NCBI GenBank assembly: GCA_903822175.1
Contig: CAIJOB010000004.1
Span: 94,714 to 158,713 of the forward strand
DNA length: 64,000 nt
Reading direction: 5' to 3'
Origin: an uncultured Alphaproteobacteria bacterium
GTDB taxonomy: Bacteria; Pseudomonadota; Alphaproteobacteria; Caulobacterales; Caulobacteraceae
The notes beneath the pieces are model-generated. The model did no database searches. It worked only from the letters and a program-made list of their open reading frames with translations, and was not told the DNA's origin. Shown piece by piece: positions 7,652 to 16,100 of this stretch (its first letter is position 1; every line of letters starts with the position of its first letter). The position numbers and the translations under genes were made by a program.

Positions 7652-7849
7652 ATGGATATCTTCAGCTTTCTCATCCCGGCATCGCTGCTCGCCGTCGCTA
7701 CGGTTCTGGCCATCGGCATCTTTGCGCTGTTCCGCGGCGGCGACTTCGGCCGCTCCTACTCCAACAAGCTGATGCGCCTGCGCGTGGTCATGCAGGCGCT
7801 GGCGATCGCCGTCCTGGTGGGCGCGGTCTGGTGGCGCGGCAGGCACTAG
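7652..7849 (+). CDS. HIG1-type twin transmembrane protein
   Basis: A 65-aa inner-membrane protein with two hydrophobic helices (about residues 3-27 and 44-60) joined by a basic loop containing GRSYSNKLMRLR. This is the pattern of small alphaproteobacterial HIG1-like twin-transmembrane proteins, some of which associate with respiratory complexes. It ends six bases before the cobalamin adenosyltransferase start, so the two are likely co-transcribed. Its own biochemical role is not shown by the sequence. Confidence 0.85.
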   Translation: MDIFSFLIPASLLAVATVLAIGIFALFRGGDFGRSYSNKLMRLRVVMQALAIAVLVGAVWWRGRH

Positions 7850-7855
7850 CGTCAC

Positions 7856-8425
7856 ATGGTCACACTCAACCGCATCTACACCCGAACCGGCGACGCCGGG
7901 ACCACGCGGCTCGCCACCGGACAAAGCGTCAGCAAGGCCGACCTGCGCGTCGAGGCTTATGGCGCGGTGGACGAGACCAACGCCTGCCTGGGACTGGCGC
8001 GGGTTCATACGTCCGGGGATTTCGACGCCCTTTTGGCGCGGCTGCAGAACGAGCTCTTCGACCTGGGCGCCGACTTAGCGACGCCGGCCACCGCCGACGA
8101 GGCGGCCGGCGCCAAGCTGCGCATCCTCGACAGTCAGGTGGATCGGCTGGAGGGCGAGATCGACGCGCTCAACGCCGAACTGCCGCCGCTCGCCTCTTTC
8201 GTGCTGCCGGGCGGGACGCCGCCGGCGGCGGCCCTGCACCTGGCGCGCACCGTCTGCCGCCGCGCCGAACGTGAGGCCGTGCGCCTGATCGAGGCCGGCG
8301 AGAGCGTGAGCCCGCCCGCCATGCGCTACCTCAACCGCCTCTCAGACCTGCTCTTCGTCGCCGCCCGCCACGCCAACGACAAGGGCGCGGCCGAGGTCTT
8401 CTGGCAGTCCGGCGCGACCAGGTAG
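7856..8425 (+). CDS. Cob(I)yrinic acid a,c-diamide adenosyltransferase, PduO type
   Basis: A 189-aa enzyme that transfers the adenosyl group of ATP to cob(I)alamin, making coenzyme B12. The N-terminal ATP-binding motif YTRTGDAGTT and the segment EAYGAVDETNACLG are typical of the PduO/MMAB family, as is the C-terminal RRAEREAVRL and RYLNRLSDLLFVAAR. It acts in the cytoplasm, supplying adenosylcobalamin to mutases. It sits six bases after the HIG1-like gene and ahead of etfBA, an order I associate with related alphaproteobacteria. Confidence 0.93.
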   Translation: MVTLNRIYTRTGDAGTTRLATGQSVSKADLRVEAYGAVDETNACLGLARVHTSGDFDALLARLQNELFDLGADLATPATADEAAGAKLRILDSQVDRLEGEIDALNAELPPLASFVLPGGTPPAAALHLARTVCRRAEREAVRLIEAGESVSPPAMRYLNRLSDLLFVAARHANDKGAAEVFWQSGATR

Positions 8426-8427
8426 AT

Positions 8428-8532
8428 TCCTCCTCTCCCCGGAGCGCAGCGACAGAGGGAGAGGATCGAGGAGAGGGAAAAGCTTGGCCCTCTCCCTACC
8501 CTCTCCCTCTCGCTTCGCGGGGGAGAGGAGGC
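8428..8532. repeat. Palindromic CCTCTCCC repeat between convergent genes
   Basis: Two inverted arms (CCTCTCCCCGGAGCGCAGCG and its reverse-strand relative ending GCTTCGCGGGGGAGAGG) flank a purine/pyrimidine-skewed centre. It lies between the stops of two convergent genes and resembles in style, not in full sequence, the repeats at 36187-36327 and 57109-57250. It could form a bidirectional terminator-like hairpin. Confidence 0.65.
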
Positions 8533-8539
8533 TGAACGC

Positions 8540-8833
8540 CTAGGGCTTCGCCACCGCCGCCGGCGGCGGGGTGCGGCCGATGGCTTTGAGGGCTTCGGCG
8601 CGGGCCTTGGGGTCGGCGATGATCCGGCCGGTGATGTCCGAGGTCAGGATCGGGGTGGCGCAAACGCGCGCGGAGCCGTCCCACCAGCGGTGCTCGCCGG
8701 CGCATTTCTCCTGCGGCCGCGCCCAGCCCAGCGTCCACACCAGGACGCCGACATTGGCGACGGCGAAGATGCCGATGAAGATCCACCTGAGACGGATATA
8801 GGTCCTGCGGATGCGGTGGTAGCTGTTGTTCAT
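8540..8833 (-). CDS. Small single-pass membrane protein, hypothetical
   Basis: A 97-aa protein: a basic N-terminal stretch (HRIRRTYIRLR), one hydrophobic helix (about residues 14-32), then a periplasmic-type tail with two cysteines (EKCAGEHRWWDG and ARVCATP) that could form a disulfide. Part of the tail reads DITGRIIADPKARAEAL. The ATG at 8833 is chosen because upstream codons are not protein-like. I do not recognise a family. Confidence 0.65.
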   Translation of the reverse strand: MNNSYHRIRRTYIRLRWIFIGIFAVANVGVLVWTLGWARPQEKCAGEHRWWDGSARVCATPILTSDITGRIIADPKARAEALKAIGRTPPPAAVAKP

Positions 8834-9021
8834 GGTTGTAATATTAGGCGATCGGACCCCGTCCTGGCTAGCCGTGCGGCGGATTCGGTCCGGAGCAGAT
8901 CGCCACGGCGCCGTAACGGTTGCCCCAAGGGCATAGGCGTCATGCGGTTTGCAAACCGCGCCGGAACCGCTATTGCCCCGCTGACCCTTTTCCCGAAGCA
9001 AATTTGAGGCGCTAGCAACCC

Positions 9022-9771
9022 ATGAAGGTGTTGGTCCCGGTCAAGCGGGTGATCGATTACAACGTCAAGGCCCGGGTGAAGCCCGACCAGACGGGTGTCG
9101 ACCTCGCGAACGTAAAGATGTCGATGAACCCCTTCTGCGAGATCGCGGTCGAAGAAGCCGTGCGCCTCAAGGAAAAGGGCGTCGCCACCGAAATCGTCGC
9201 GGTCTCCATCGGCCCGGCCCAGGCGTCCGAGACGCTGCGCACGGCGCTGGCCATGGGCGCGGACCGCGCGATCCTGGTGCAGACCACCGAGGACCTTGAG
9301 CCGCTGGCGGTCGCCAAGGTTCTGGCTGCCATCGTCGGCAAGGAAAGCCCCGATCTGGTGATCATGGGCAAGCAGGCCATCGACGGCGACAACAATGCCA
9401 CCGGCCAGATGCTGGCGACCATCCTCGACTGGCCCCAGGCGACCTTCGCCTCGGCGCTGGAAGTCTCCGGCAAGAAGGCCAAGGTGACCCGCGAGGTCGA
9501 TGGCGGCCTGCAGACCCTGGAAATCGACCTGCCGGGCGTCGTCACCGCGGACCTCCGCCTCAACGAGCCGCGCTACGCGAGCCTGCCCAACATCATGAAG
9601 GCCAAGAAGAAGGAGCTCGCCATCGAAGAGCTCGCTTCGCTCGGCGTCGACACCGCGCCCCGGCTGAAGGTGATTAAGGTCACCGAGCCGCCGAAGCGCG
9701 CCGGCGGCATCAAGGTGGAAACCGCCGCCGACCTCGTCTCCAAGCTCAAGACCGAAGCGGGGGTGCTCTGA
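9022..9771 (+). CDS. etfB: Electron transfer flavoprotein subunit beta
   Basis: A 249-aa ETF beta subunit. It starts [16 protein letters not shown] and has the AMP-binding region (DNNATGQM) and the conserved [21 protein letters not shown] recognition segment, here from about residue 177, which docks with acyl-CoA dehydrogenases. With EtfA it collects electrons from the acyl-CoA dehydrogenases and passes them to ETF:ubiquinone oxidoreductase. Its stop overlaps the etfA start (ATGA-type), so translation is coupled. Confidence 0.97.
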   Translation: MKVLVPVKRVIDYNVKARVKPDQTGVDLANVKMSMNPFCEIAVEEAVRLKEKGVATEIVAVSIGPAQASETLRTALAMGADRAILVQTTEDLEPLAVAKVLAAIVGKESPDLVIMGKQAIDGDNNATGQMLATILDWPQATFASALEVSGKKAKVTREVDGGLQTLEIDLPGVVTADLRLNEPRYASLPNIMKAKKKELAIEELASLGVDTAPRLKVIKVTEPPKRAGGIKVETAADLVSKLKTEAGVL

Positions 9772-10715
9772 TGGCCGTTCTCGTTATCGCCGACCACGAC
9801 AACGCCACGCTGAAGGACAACACCGAAAAGACGGTGACCGCGGCGCTCAAGCTCTCCAGCGACGTCGACGTCCTGGTCGCCGGCAAGGGCGCCAAGGGCG
9901 TCGCTGACGCCGCCGCCAAGATCACCGGCGTGCGCAAGGTGCTGCTGGCTGAAAGCGACGAGCTGGGCGAAGGCCTGGCCGAGAGCATGGAGGCCCTCGT
10001 GGTGCCGCTGATGAGCGGCTACGACGCGGTGCTGACGCCCGCCACCAGCCAGGGCAAGAACTTCAGCCCGCGCATCGCCGCCAAGCTGGACGTCGCTCAG
10101 ATCTCCGAGATCGTCGACGTCGTCGACGCCAACACCTTCGTGCGCCCGATCTATGCCGGCAACGCGCTGGAGACGGTGACGTCCTCCGACGCCAAGAAGG
10201 TGATCACCGTGCGCCCAACCGTCTTCAAGGCGGCGGCGGACGGCGGCTCGGCGAAGGTCGAGACCATTCCCGCGCCCGCCAAGCCCGCCAAGACCCATTT
10301 CGTGGATCAGAAGCTGGTGAAGTCGGCCCGTCCGGAACTCTCCGGCGCCAAGATCGTGGTCTCCGGCGGCCGCGCCATGGGCTCGGCCGAGGAATTCCAG
10401 AAGGTGATCGAGCCGCTGGCCGACAAGCTCGGAGCCGCCGTGGGCGCCTCCCGCGCCGCGGTCGACGCCGGCTACGCGCCCAACGACTACCAGGTCGGAC
10501 AGACCGGCAAGGTGGTCGCGCCCGAGCTCTACATCGCCATCGGCATCTCCGGCGCCATCCAGCACCTGGCCGGCATGAAGGACTCCAAGGTGATCGTGGC
10601 GATCAACAAGGACGCCGACGCGCCGATCTTCCAGGTCGCCGACTACGGCCTGGTCGCGGACTACAAGACCGCCGTGCCGGAGCTGATGGCCGCGCTGACG
10701 GCCGCCGGAAAGTAA
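9771..10715 (+). CDS. etfA: Electron transfer flavoprotein subunit alpha
   Basis: A 314-aa FAD-carrying subunit of ETF. The N-terminal domain begins [14 protein letters not shown]. The C-terminal FAD domain has the typical segments [33 protein letters not shown] and [12 protein letters not shown]. It overlaps etfB by one base and ends before a strong terminator. Likely partners in this window are the two acyl-CoA dehydrogenases at 2339 and 55691. Confidence 0.97.
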   Translation: MAVLVIADHDNATLKDNTEKTVTAALKLSSDVDVLVAGKGAKGVADAAAKITGVRKVLLAESDELGEGLAESMEALVVPLMSGYDAVLTPATSQGKNFSPRIAAKLDVAQISEIVDVVDANTFVRPIYAGNALETVTSSDAKKVITVRPTVFKAAADGGSAKVETIPAPAKPAKTHFVDQKLVKSARPELSGAKIVVSGGRAMGSAEEFQKVIEPLADKLGAAVGASRAAVDAGYAPNDYQVGQTGKVVAPELYIAIGISGAIQHLAGMKDSKVIVAINKDADAPIFQVADYGLVADYKTAVPELMAALTAAGK

Positions 10716-10740
10716 GCCACCACACAGCGCTGAAACGATC

Positions 10741-10772
10741 AGGGGCGGCCCCGTCAGGGACCGCCCCTTTTT
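10741..10772 (+). terminator. Rho-independent terminator after etfBA
   Basis: A GC-rich hairpin (AGGGGCGG pairing with CCGCCCCT, additional pairs inside) is followed directly by five T residues, 25 bp after the etfA stop. Confidence 0.85.
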
Positions 10773-10793
10773 CGTGGGCGAAGCCGGCCGCGC

Positions 10794-11168
10794 TCAGCGC
10801 CCGGCCACCTCGGCCGTGCGGCCGCCACCAACGTTGAGGGTCACCGCGCCATCCAGCAGCCCCAGCGGCGGATTGGCCAGCAGGATGCGCTGCAGCACGG
10901 TCGTGACCTTGCGGTCGAGGTCGGGCGAGCCGGAGCTTTGCAGGACGGCGACGCCGGTCACATGGCCATCCGGCGCCACGGTCGCTCGCACCGAGACCGG
11001 CCGCGAGGCGGAGTCTATGCCGACCGCGCTCAGCATGCGGTCGGCCTTGGTCTGCACCTGGGCGGGCAGCGCCAGTTGTTCGCTGGGTGTGGCGTGGGCC
11101 GCCAAAGGGGCGGCCGAGGCGGCGAGCAAAAGGCCAGCCGCGCTCAGCATGAGAAGCTGGGCTTTCAT
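10794..11168 (-). CDS. Secreted TonB C-terminal-like domain protein
   Basis: A 124-aa exported protein: a signal peptide (MKAQLLMLSAAGLLLAASAA, cut near AHA) and a small domain with strands VSVRATVAPDGHVTGVAVLQSSG followed by LDRKVTTVLQRI. This resembles the C-terminal domain of TonB-family proteins but lacks a membrane anchor, the proline-rich spacer and other parts of a true TonB. The role is unknown, possibly a stand-alone periplasmic binding domain. It is divergent from the LysR gene. Confidence 0.65.
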   Translation of the reverse strand: MKAQLLMLSAAGLLLAASAAPLAAHATPSEQLALPAQVQTKADRMLSAVGIDSASRPVSVRATVAPDGHVTGVAVLQSSGSPDLDRKVTTVLQRILLANPPLGLLDGAVTLNVGGGRTAEVAGR

Positions 11169-11265
11169 GGTGTTCGTTCCTTGGTTTGACGTTTCAGGTC
11201 AGCGGCGCCGCTGAACCTGGATGTGGGGTGGCGACCGGCGGCTTACGAACGATAGATTCTGGCCA

Positions 11266-11290
11266 GGGTTGTCATCCCAGCTAACAACCC
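11266..11290. promoter_or_regulatory. Candidate LysR-type box
   Basis: A perfect inverted repeat GGGTTGT-N11-ACAACCC lies 56 bp before the LysR gene start and in the shared divergent region. It contains the T-N11-A core expected of LysR-type regulator sites, so autoregulation or control of the divergent secreted protein is plausible. Confidence 0.5.
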
Positions 11291-11345
11291 CACCTCTCCA
11301 GGTCAGAGCTTGAGCTTCGCGCCTCCAACCCGGTTACAACCCGCC

Positions 11346-12269
11346 ATGGCCCGCCTGCCGCCGTTCTTCTCGCTCCGCGCGCTCGAGGCCGCCGCCCGGC
11401 ATGGCAGCTATTCCGGCGCCGCCCGGGAGCTCTCGGTCACCCATGGGGCGGTCAGCCAGCAGATTCGCCGCCTGGAGGCCGACCTCGGCGCGCGGCTCTT
11501 CGAGCGGCGCGGCAACACCATGGTCCCGACGCCGGCCGCGCAGCGCCTGGCGAAGCGCGTCGGCGAAGGCATGGACCTGCTGCAGAACGCGGTGGCCGAG
11601 TTCGCCGCCGCGGCCGAGCGCGATCCCCTGGTGCTCAGCCTCGACACCCAGTTCGCAAGCCGTTGGTTGCCCTCACGCCTCGCCCGCCTGCTGAGCGATC
11701 CCGCCGGCGCCAACCTGGAAATCCGCGTCGACGATCGGCTCGCCGACTTCACCACCGACGGCATCGACATCGCGGTGCGCTATGGCGCCGGCCGCTGGCC
11801 GGGCGTCGAGGCTCGGCCGCTGTTCGCCGACGCGCTGTTCCCGGTCTGCACGCCGGCCTTCGCCGAGGCCCATCCCATGCGCCGGCCGGAAGATGTGCTC
11901 TCCGTGCCGCTGATCCACCACCTGCATCGCCCCTGGGATCTGTGGTTCAGCGCGTTCGGCCTCACCTCGCCGCCGCAGACCGGGCTGGTGATGGAAGACT
12001 CGGTCATGGTGATCGAGGCTGCGGCGCAGGGCCTGGGCGTGGCGCTGGGCCGCAGCGGCCTGATCGAAGCGGACCTGGCGAACGGGCGGCTGGTGCGGCC
12101 GGTGGAGGGCGACGTCGCGTCCGACCTCGGCTTCTTCGTCGTCTGGCGCGCCGACAGCCGCAAGGCGGCTCGCATCGCCGCACTGCAAGACTGGCTGGTC
12201 GCCGAGACCGCGCTCGCCGCCGTCGGCGGGCTGGTCCGATCGGCTCTTTACGTTTCGCCAACCGCCTAA
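11346..12269 (+). CDS. LysR family transcriptional regulator, GcvA-like
   Basis: A 307-aa LysR regulator. The winged helix-turn-helix spans about residues 5-62 (FFSLRALEAAARHGSYSGAA, HGAVSQQIRRLE, LGARLFERRG). A periplasmic-binding-like effector domain follows. The opening PPFFSLRALEAAARH and the RWLPSRLARL segment are those of the GcvA/AmpR subgroup. The ATG at 11346 is preferred over an upstream TTG because family homology starts there. The target genes are not known; the next gene downstream is a separate unit with its own leader. Confidence 0.9.
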   Translation: MARLPPFFSLRALEAAARHGSYSGAARELSVTHGAVSQQIRRLEADLGARLFERRGNTMVPTPAAQRLAKRVGEGMDLLQNAVAEFAAAAERDPLVLSLDTQFASRWLPSRLARLLSDPAGANLEIRVDDRLADFTTDGIDIAVRYGAGRWPGVEARPLFADALFPVCTPAFAEAHPMRRPEDVLSVPLIHHLHRPWDLWFSAFGLTSPPQTGLVMEDSVMVIEAAAQGLGVALGRSGLIEADLANGRLVRPVEGDVASDLGFFVVWRADSRKAARIAALQDWLVAETALAAVGGLVRSALYVSPTA

Positions 12270-12402
12270 GGTCACGCTGCGTCGCAGCAAAACGCTTGCG
12301 GCAGTACGGCGCCGCCATGTTAGAAAGTCGCCATAAAGAAGAAACGCGGCGCCCAGCTCTCCCAGAGTTTTCCGGGCGCCCGATCATCGAGGCTCATTTT
12401 TC

Positions 12403-13281
12403 ATGGTTCAGATTAAGTCGGTCGGCGTCATTGGCGCGGGCCAGATGGGGACGGGTATCGCCCATGTCGTGGCCTTGGGCGGCTACGACGTCCTGCTGCA
12501 CGACGTGAGCGCCGAGCGCCTGGAAGCCGGCATGGGCCTCATCGCCAAGAACATGACCCGCCAGGTTTCGCGCGGCATCATCAAGCAGGAAGAGATGGAC
12601 GCGGGCCTCGCCCGCATCAAGCCGGCGCCGGAGCTGCAGTCCATCGGCCAGACCGACCTCGCCATTGAGGCGGCCACCGAAAGCGAAGAGACCAAGAAGG
12701 CGATCTTCAAGGCGCTCGCGCCGCACATGTCAGACTCGATCCTGCTGGCGTCCAACACCTCGTCGATCTCGATTACGCGGCTCGCCGCGTCGACCGACCG
12801 CCCTGACCGGTTCATCGGCCTGCACTTCATGAACCCGGCGCCCCTGATGAAGCTGGTGGAGATCATCCGCGGCATCGCCACCGGGCCCGACACCTACGAG
12901 ACCGCCGTCCTGTTCGCCCAGAGCCTGGGCAAGACCACCGCCAACGCCGAGGACTTCCCGGCCTTCATCGTCAACCGCGTCCTGGTGCCGATGATCAACG
13001 AGGCGATCTACACCCTCTACGAAGGCGTCGGCACGGTGGAAGCCATCGACACCGCCATGAAGCTGGGCGCCAACCACCCGATGGGGCCCCTGGAACTGGG
13101 CGACTTCATCGGTCTCGACACCGTGCTGTCGATCATGAACGTGCTCTACGAAGGCCTGGCGGACAGCAAGTACCGCCCCTGTCCGCTGCTGGTGAAGTAC
13201 GTCGAGGCCGGTTGGCTGGGCCGCAAGGCCGGACGCGGCTTCTACGACTACCGCGGCGAGGTCCCCGTCCCGACGCGGTAG
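12403..13281 (+). CDS. 3-hydroxybutyryl-CoA dehydrogenase
   Basis: A 292-aa NAD(P)-dependent enzyme of the short single-function 3-hydroxyacyl-CoA dehydrogenase type (Hbd/PaaH). It has the Rossmann motif GAGQMGTGIA, the catalytic histidine in GLHFMNPAPLMKLVEII, SNTSS, and the C-terminal domain with NRVLVPMINEAI, then GRKAGRGFYDY. It interconverts acetoacetyl-CoA and 3-hydroxybutyryl-CoA in fatty acid or polyhydroxybutyrate metabolism. The 133-bp region before it has no other gene and should hold its promoter. Confidence 0.95.
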   Translation: MVQIKSVGVIGAGQMGTGIAHVVALGGYDVLLHDVSAERLEAGMGLIAKNMTRQVSRGIIKQEEMDAGLARIKPAPELQSIGQTDLAIEAATESEETKKAIFKALAPHMSDSILLASNTSSISITRLAASTDRPDRFIGLHFMNPAPLMKLVEIIRGIATGPDTYETAVLFAQSLGKTTANAEDFPAFIVNRVLVPMINEAIYTLYEGVGTVEAIDTAMKLGANHPMGPLELGDFIGLDTVLSIMNVLYEGLADSKYRPCPLLVKYVEAGWLGRKAGRGFYDYRGEVPVPTR

Positions 13282-13382
13282 GACTGGGCGCCGCGCGCCC
13301 GCCCGCCCGGAACCTTCACCGTGACCACGGCTTATGGCCTGCGCATGCGGCAGCTTAGCCGCCGTCGCCGAAGGTCGCCAAC

Positions 13383-13532
13383 ATGCTCGGAATTCTCGCC
13401 CTTATCCTCGTGGTCCTGTGGCTGCTTGGCTTCTTCGCCTTCCACATCACCACCGCCGCGATCCACATCATCCTGGTGATCGCGCTGGTCCTGGTCGTCC
13501 TGCACTTCCTCCGAGGCCGACGCTCGCTCTAA
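13383..13532 (+). CDS. lmo0937-family small membrane protein
   Basis: A 49-aa protein made of two hydrophobic helices around FFAFHITTAAIHIILVIAL and a short basic end (FLRGRRSL). This is the pattern of the lmo0937 family of small, widely distributed membrane proteins of unknown function. An unusual start MLGILALILVVLWLLG gives a first helix without a charged head. It stands 101 bp after the dehydrogenase and converges on the sterol desaturase gene. Confidence 0.75.
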   Translation: MLGILALILVVLWLLGFFAFHITTAAIHIILVIALVLVVLHFLRGRRSL

Positions 13533-13569
13533 GCCACAGCACCGCCGACCGCTCTCCAGAAACCTGGGA

Positions 13570-14421
13570 TCATTTCGCCGAGGTCTCGACGCCGGCTGCC
13601 TTCGGCGGCGCGAAGGGCTGCAGCAGTTGCCCGGTCACCGTGGGCGGCATGTAGGTGTCCGTGCCATAGGCCGACGGCCAGGCCTCGGGCAGGTGGAAGG
13701 TGCCGAACAGGCGATCGAAGACCGGCAGCATCGAGGCGTAGTTGTGGTCCTTGTGGTCCTCGCGCGTGTGGTGCCAGTGGTGGAACGCCGGGCTGGACAG
13801 CACCTCCTCCAGCGGACCCAGGCGCCAGCGCACATTGGCGTGGATGAAGAAGCTCCAGAGCGAGCCCACGAACACCACCAGCGCCGGGATCAGCGTCGGA
13901 TTGGGCCCCACCGGCGAGGCGAGGCCGCTGGCGTAAAGCAGCGCCAGGCCGCACAGCCTGGTGAACACGATGTCGACCGGGTGGGCTCGGTTGTTGATCA
14001 GGAAGCCGACGTGCTCGGCGCTGTGATGCACTGCGTGGAAGCGCCAGAGCAGCGGCCACTCATGGCTCCACCGGTGACCCCAGTAGAAGCCGAACTCGCC
14101 GACGATCATCGCCAGGACCATTCGCGCCCAGAGCGGCAGCTGCGCGGCCGCGCCGGTGAAGCTGGCGGGCAGGGCGGCGTTGACCGCCCAGGCGATCAGG
14201 GCCGTGGGCGGACCCAGCAGCAGGACCGGAACCAGGGCGTTCACGAAATACCAGCCCAGGTCGATCGACCAGCCGGGGTGGAAGAGCTTGGCCTTGCGCA
14301 CTGGAAACAGCGCTTCAAGCGGCGCGAAGACCACCACAATCAACGCCAGCATCGCGACCGACGACAGCACCTGCCGCACATAGGCCAGGAGGTGCTGATG
14401 CGAGGCCAGGATTGCGAGCAT
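13570..14421 (-). CDS. Sterol desaturase / fatty acid hydroxylase family protein
   Basis: A 283-aa integral membrane di-iron enzyme. Membrane helices occupy the first ~120 residues, then come the histidine clusters that bind iron: HRWSH, HAVHH and, later, HHWHH. The family hydroxylates or desaturates lipids such as sterols, hopanoids, carotenoids or fatty acids; the substrate here is not apparent. The ATG at 14421 is preferred to a GTG ten codons upstream. It converges with the small membrane protein gene. Confidence 0.9.
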   Translation of the reverse strand: MLAILASHQHLLAYVRQVLSSVAMLALIVVVFAPLEALFPVRKAKLFHPGWSIDLGWYFVNALVPVLLLGPPTALIAWAVNAALPASFTGAAAQLPLWARMVLAMIVGEFGFYWGHRWSHEWPLLWRFHAVHHSAEHVGFLINNRAHPVDIVFTRLCGLALLYASGLASPVGPNPTLIPALVVFVGSLWSFFIHANVRWRLGPLEEVLSSPAFHHWHHTREDHKDHNYASMLPVFDRLFGTFHLPEAWPSAYGTDTYMPPTVTGQLLQPFAPPKAAGVETSAK

Positions 14422-14534
14422 GGGGTCTCTTACCGCAAGGCCGCGGCGCACTCATCCCCGCATGACGCGACGTGTGGAAGCCTCGGCCGGGATTTCGCCC
14501 GGCCAAGGCCTGCCGATAGCGGGCGGAACGCGTC

Positions 14535-15266
14535 CTAGGCGGCGGCCGTCGCGGCCCGGCGGCGCCGCGCGATCGCGCCCAGGCCGCCAAAGCCCAGGAT
14601 CATCATCGTCCAGGCGGCCGGCTCCGGCACGCCACCCGTCAGCGAGACATTGCTGACCAGCGCGAACGGCGGCACCGGCTTGTCGCCCACGGCGAGGAAC
14701 GACAGGACTTCGCTGGTCGACGTCGCCTTAATCACGGCGCTGAACGCGTGCCAGCCGGTGAAGCCGTGGTTGGCCACATTGAAATCACCGGTCGTGGTGC
14801 TGAAATCGCCCAGACCGAAGATGATGCTCTGAACCGTCGGGCCATCAAATCCGGTCTGTTGGCCAAACGCATAGTTGAAGCTGAGGTTATAGCTCTGCCC
14901 GATCGTCAGGCCGCTGATCGTCTGGGTGAGAGGCGCGGTCTGGAAGTCGCCGTCGAGGGCGGCGAAGTTGCCCGCGCCGGCGGCGAGGCCATTCCAGGTG
15001 TTGCTCCCGCCGTTGTTCGCGTCCCAAAGCCCCAGGCCGCCAAAAAAGCCGGGCGACTCCACGTCGCCCTGCGTGAAGACGAAGTTATAGCCGCCGTTCG
15101 CGGACCAGCCGGTGGCGTCGGTGTTGTAGCCGAGTTCCCCCAGGCCATTGGTCAGTTGGGTGAAGTCGCCGTTGACAGCGTACTGCGTGGCGTGCGCCGC
15201 GCCGCCCATGACCAGGGCCGCTGACAAGGCCGCGGCCGCAACCGCGAAATGTTTGGAAAAATGCAT
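14535..15266 (-). CDS. PEPxxWA-CTERM sorting domain protein (first of three)
   Basis: A 243-aa exported protein. A signal peptide (MHFSKHFAVAAAALSAALVM, cut near AHA) precedes a beta-rich carbohydrate-binding-like region with many Gly, Asn, Thr and Trp residues. The tail is VPEPAAWTMMILGFGGLGAI followed by an Arg cluster: the PEPxxWA-CTERM signal recognised by exosortase-type enzymes. The protein should be processed and displayed on the surface or released with exopolysaccharide. No exosortase gene is in the window. Confidence 0.88.
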   Translation of the reverse strand: MHFSKHFAVAAAALSAALVMGGAAHATQYAVNGDFTQLTNGLGELGYNTDATGWSANGGYNFVFTQGDVESPGFFGGLGLWDANNGGSNTWNGLAAGAGNFAALDGDFQTAPLTQTISGLTIGQSYNLSFNYAFGQQTGFDGPTVQSIIFGLGDFSTTTGDFNVANHGFTGWHAFSAVIKATSTSEVLSFLAVGDKPVPPFALVSNVSLTGGVPEPAAWTMMILGFGGLGAIARRRRAATAAA

Positions 15267-15448
15267 AAAAATCCCCGTGGCGCCTCGGAGTCGGAAAGCC
15301 GACGCACAGCGCGCTAAGTTCTGCCGTTAACCATTGTGCACGGCCGCGTCGAAGCGATTCCCCTCTCAGGGGAATCCAATCGTGGACCGCCACTTCCCAC
15401 CCGCCGACAACCCCTGGGACCGCCCTCAGAATTCCTGCGTTCTAATAT

Positions 15449-15463
15449 CTACTGAATTAGTAG
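15449..15463. promoter_or_regulatory. AT-rich inverted repeat before the nitroreductase gene
   Basis: CTACT-N5-AGTAG, nested within a wider ATTCCT...AGGAAT pair, lies 37 bp before the nitroreductase start in an AT-rich pocket of the divergent region. It is a possible operator or promoter element; no known regulator motif matches. Confidence 0.3.
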
Positions 15464-15499
15464 GAATATGCATACTGACCCCGACAAAGGAGCAGGCGC

Positions 15500-16093
15500 A
15501 TGGCGGCGATCGGCGAACTCTTCAACGTAGCGTCGGGGCGTGCGTCGCAGGGCGTGCTGGGGTTGGAGCGGCTGCTGCGGCCGCCTGCCGAAGGGCGCGG
15601 CTTCTCCGCCCGGCCGGTGTCGCTCGACGCCCTGGAGGAGCTGCAGGCGCTGATGGCGGTGGGGCCCGGCATGACCGGCGCCTCGCCGACCCGCATGCTC
15701 TTCATCTCCACCCCCTCCGCCAAGGCCAGGCTCGCCCAGCGGCTGGCGCCCCGCACCCGTGACGCCGCCATGCTGGCGCCGGTCTGCGCCGTGGTCGGCT
15801 ACGACCGCGAGTTCGCCGAGCAGCTTATCGCCTTCGTAGGCGACGGGGCGGGCGGCGAGTCCTGTTTCGACCGGCCCGGAACGCTCCGCGCCGCGGCCAT
15901 GCGCAACAGCGTCCTGCAGGGCGCCTATCTCACGCTCTCGGCCCGCACCCTGGGCCTGGAGGCCACGTTCCTGCACGGCTTCGACGGCGCCGCGGTGGCC
16001 CAGGAGTTTTTCCGCGATCCCGCCGTCAGCGCGATCTTCGTGGCGGCCCTGGGCTATCCCCTGGCGCCGCTCGGCGCCCTGTCCGGCGGCTGA
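15500..16093 (+). CDS. Nitroreductase family protein, RutE-like
   Basis: A 197-aa FMN-dependent nitroreductase-fold enzyme. It has the segment RRTGVSAR-like region replaced by FSARPVSLDALEEL, the central FDRPGTLRAAAMRNSVLQGAYLTL-type helix (split here by the family's alanine-rich stretch), and a C-terminal ALGYPLAP. This is closest in style to the malonic semialdehyde reductase (RutE/HadB) branch, but no other pyrimidine-degradation gene is nearby, so the substrate is uncertain. It starts 16 bp after a GGAG ribosome site. Confidence 0.7.
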   Translation: MAAIGELFNVASGRASQGVLGLERLLRPPAEGRGFSARPVSLDALEELQALMAVGPGMTGASPTRMLFISTPSAKARLAQRLAPRTRDAAMLAPVCAVVGYDREFAEQLIAFVGDGAGGESCFDRPGTLRAAAMRNSVLQGAYLTLSARTLGLEATFLHGFDGAAVAQEFFRDPAVSAIFVAALGYPLAPLGALSGG

Positions 16094-16100
16094 GGCGGCT

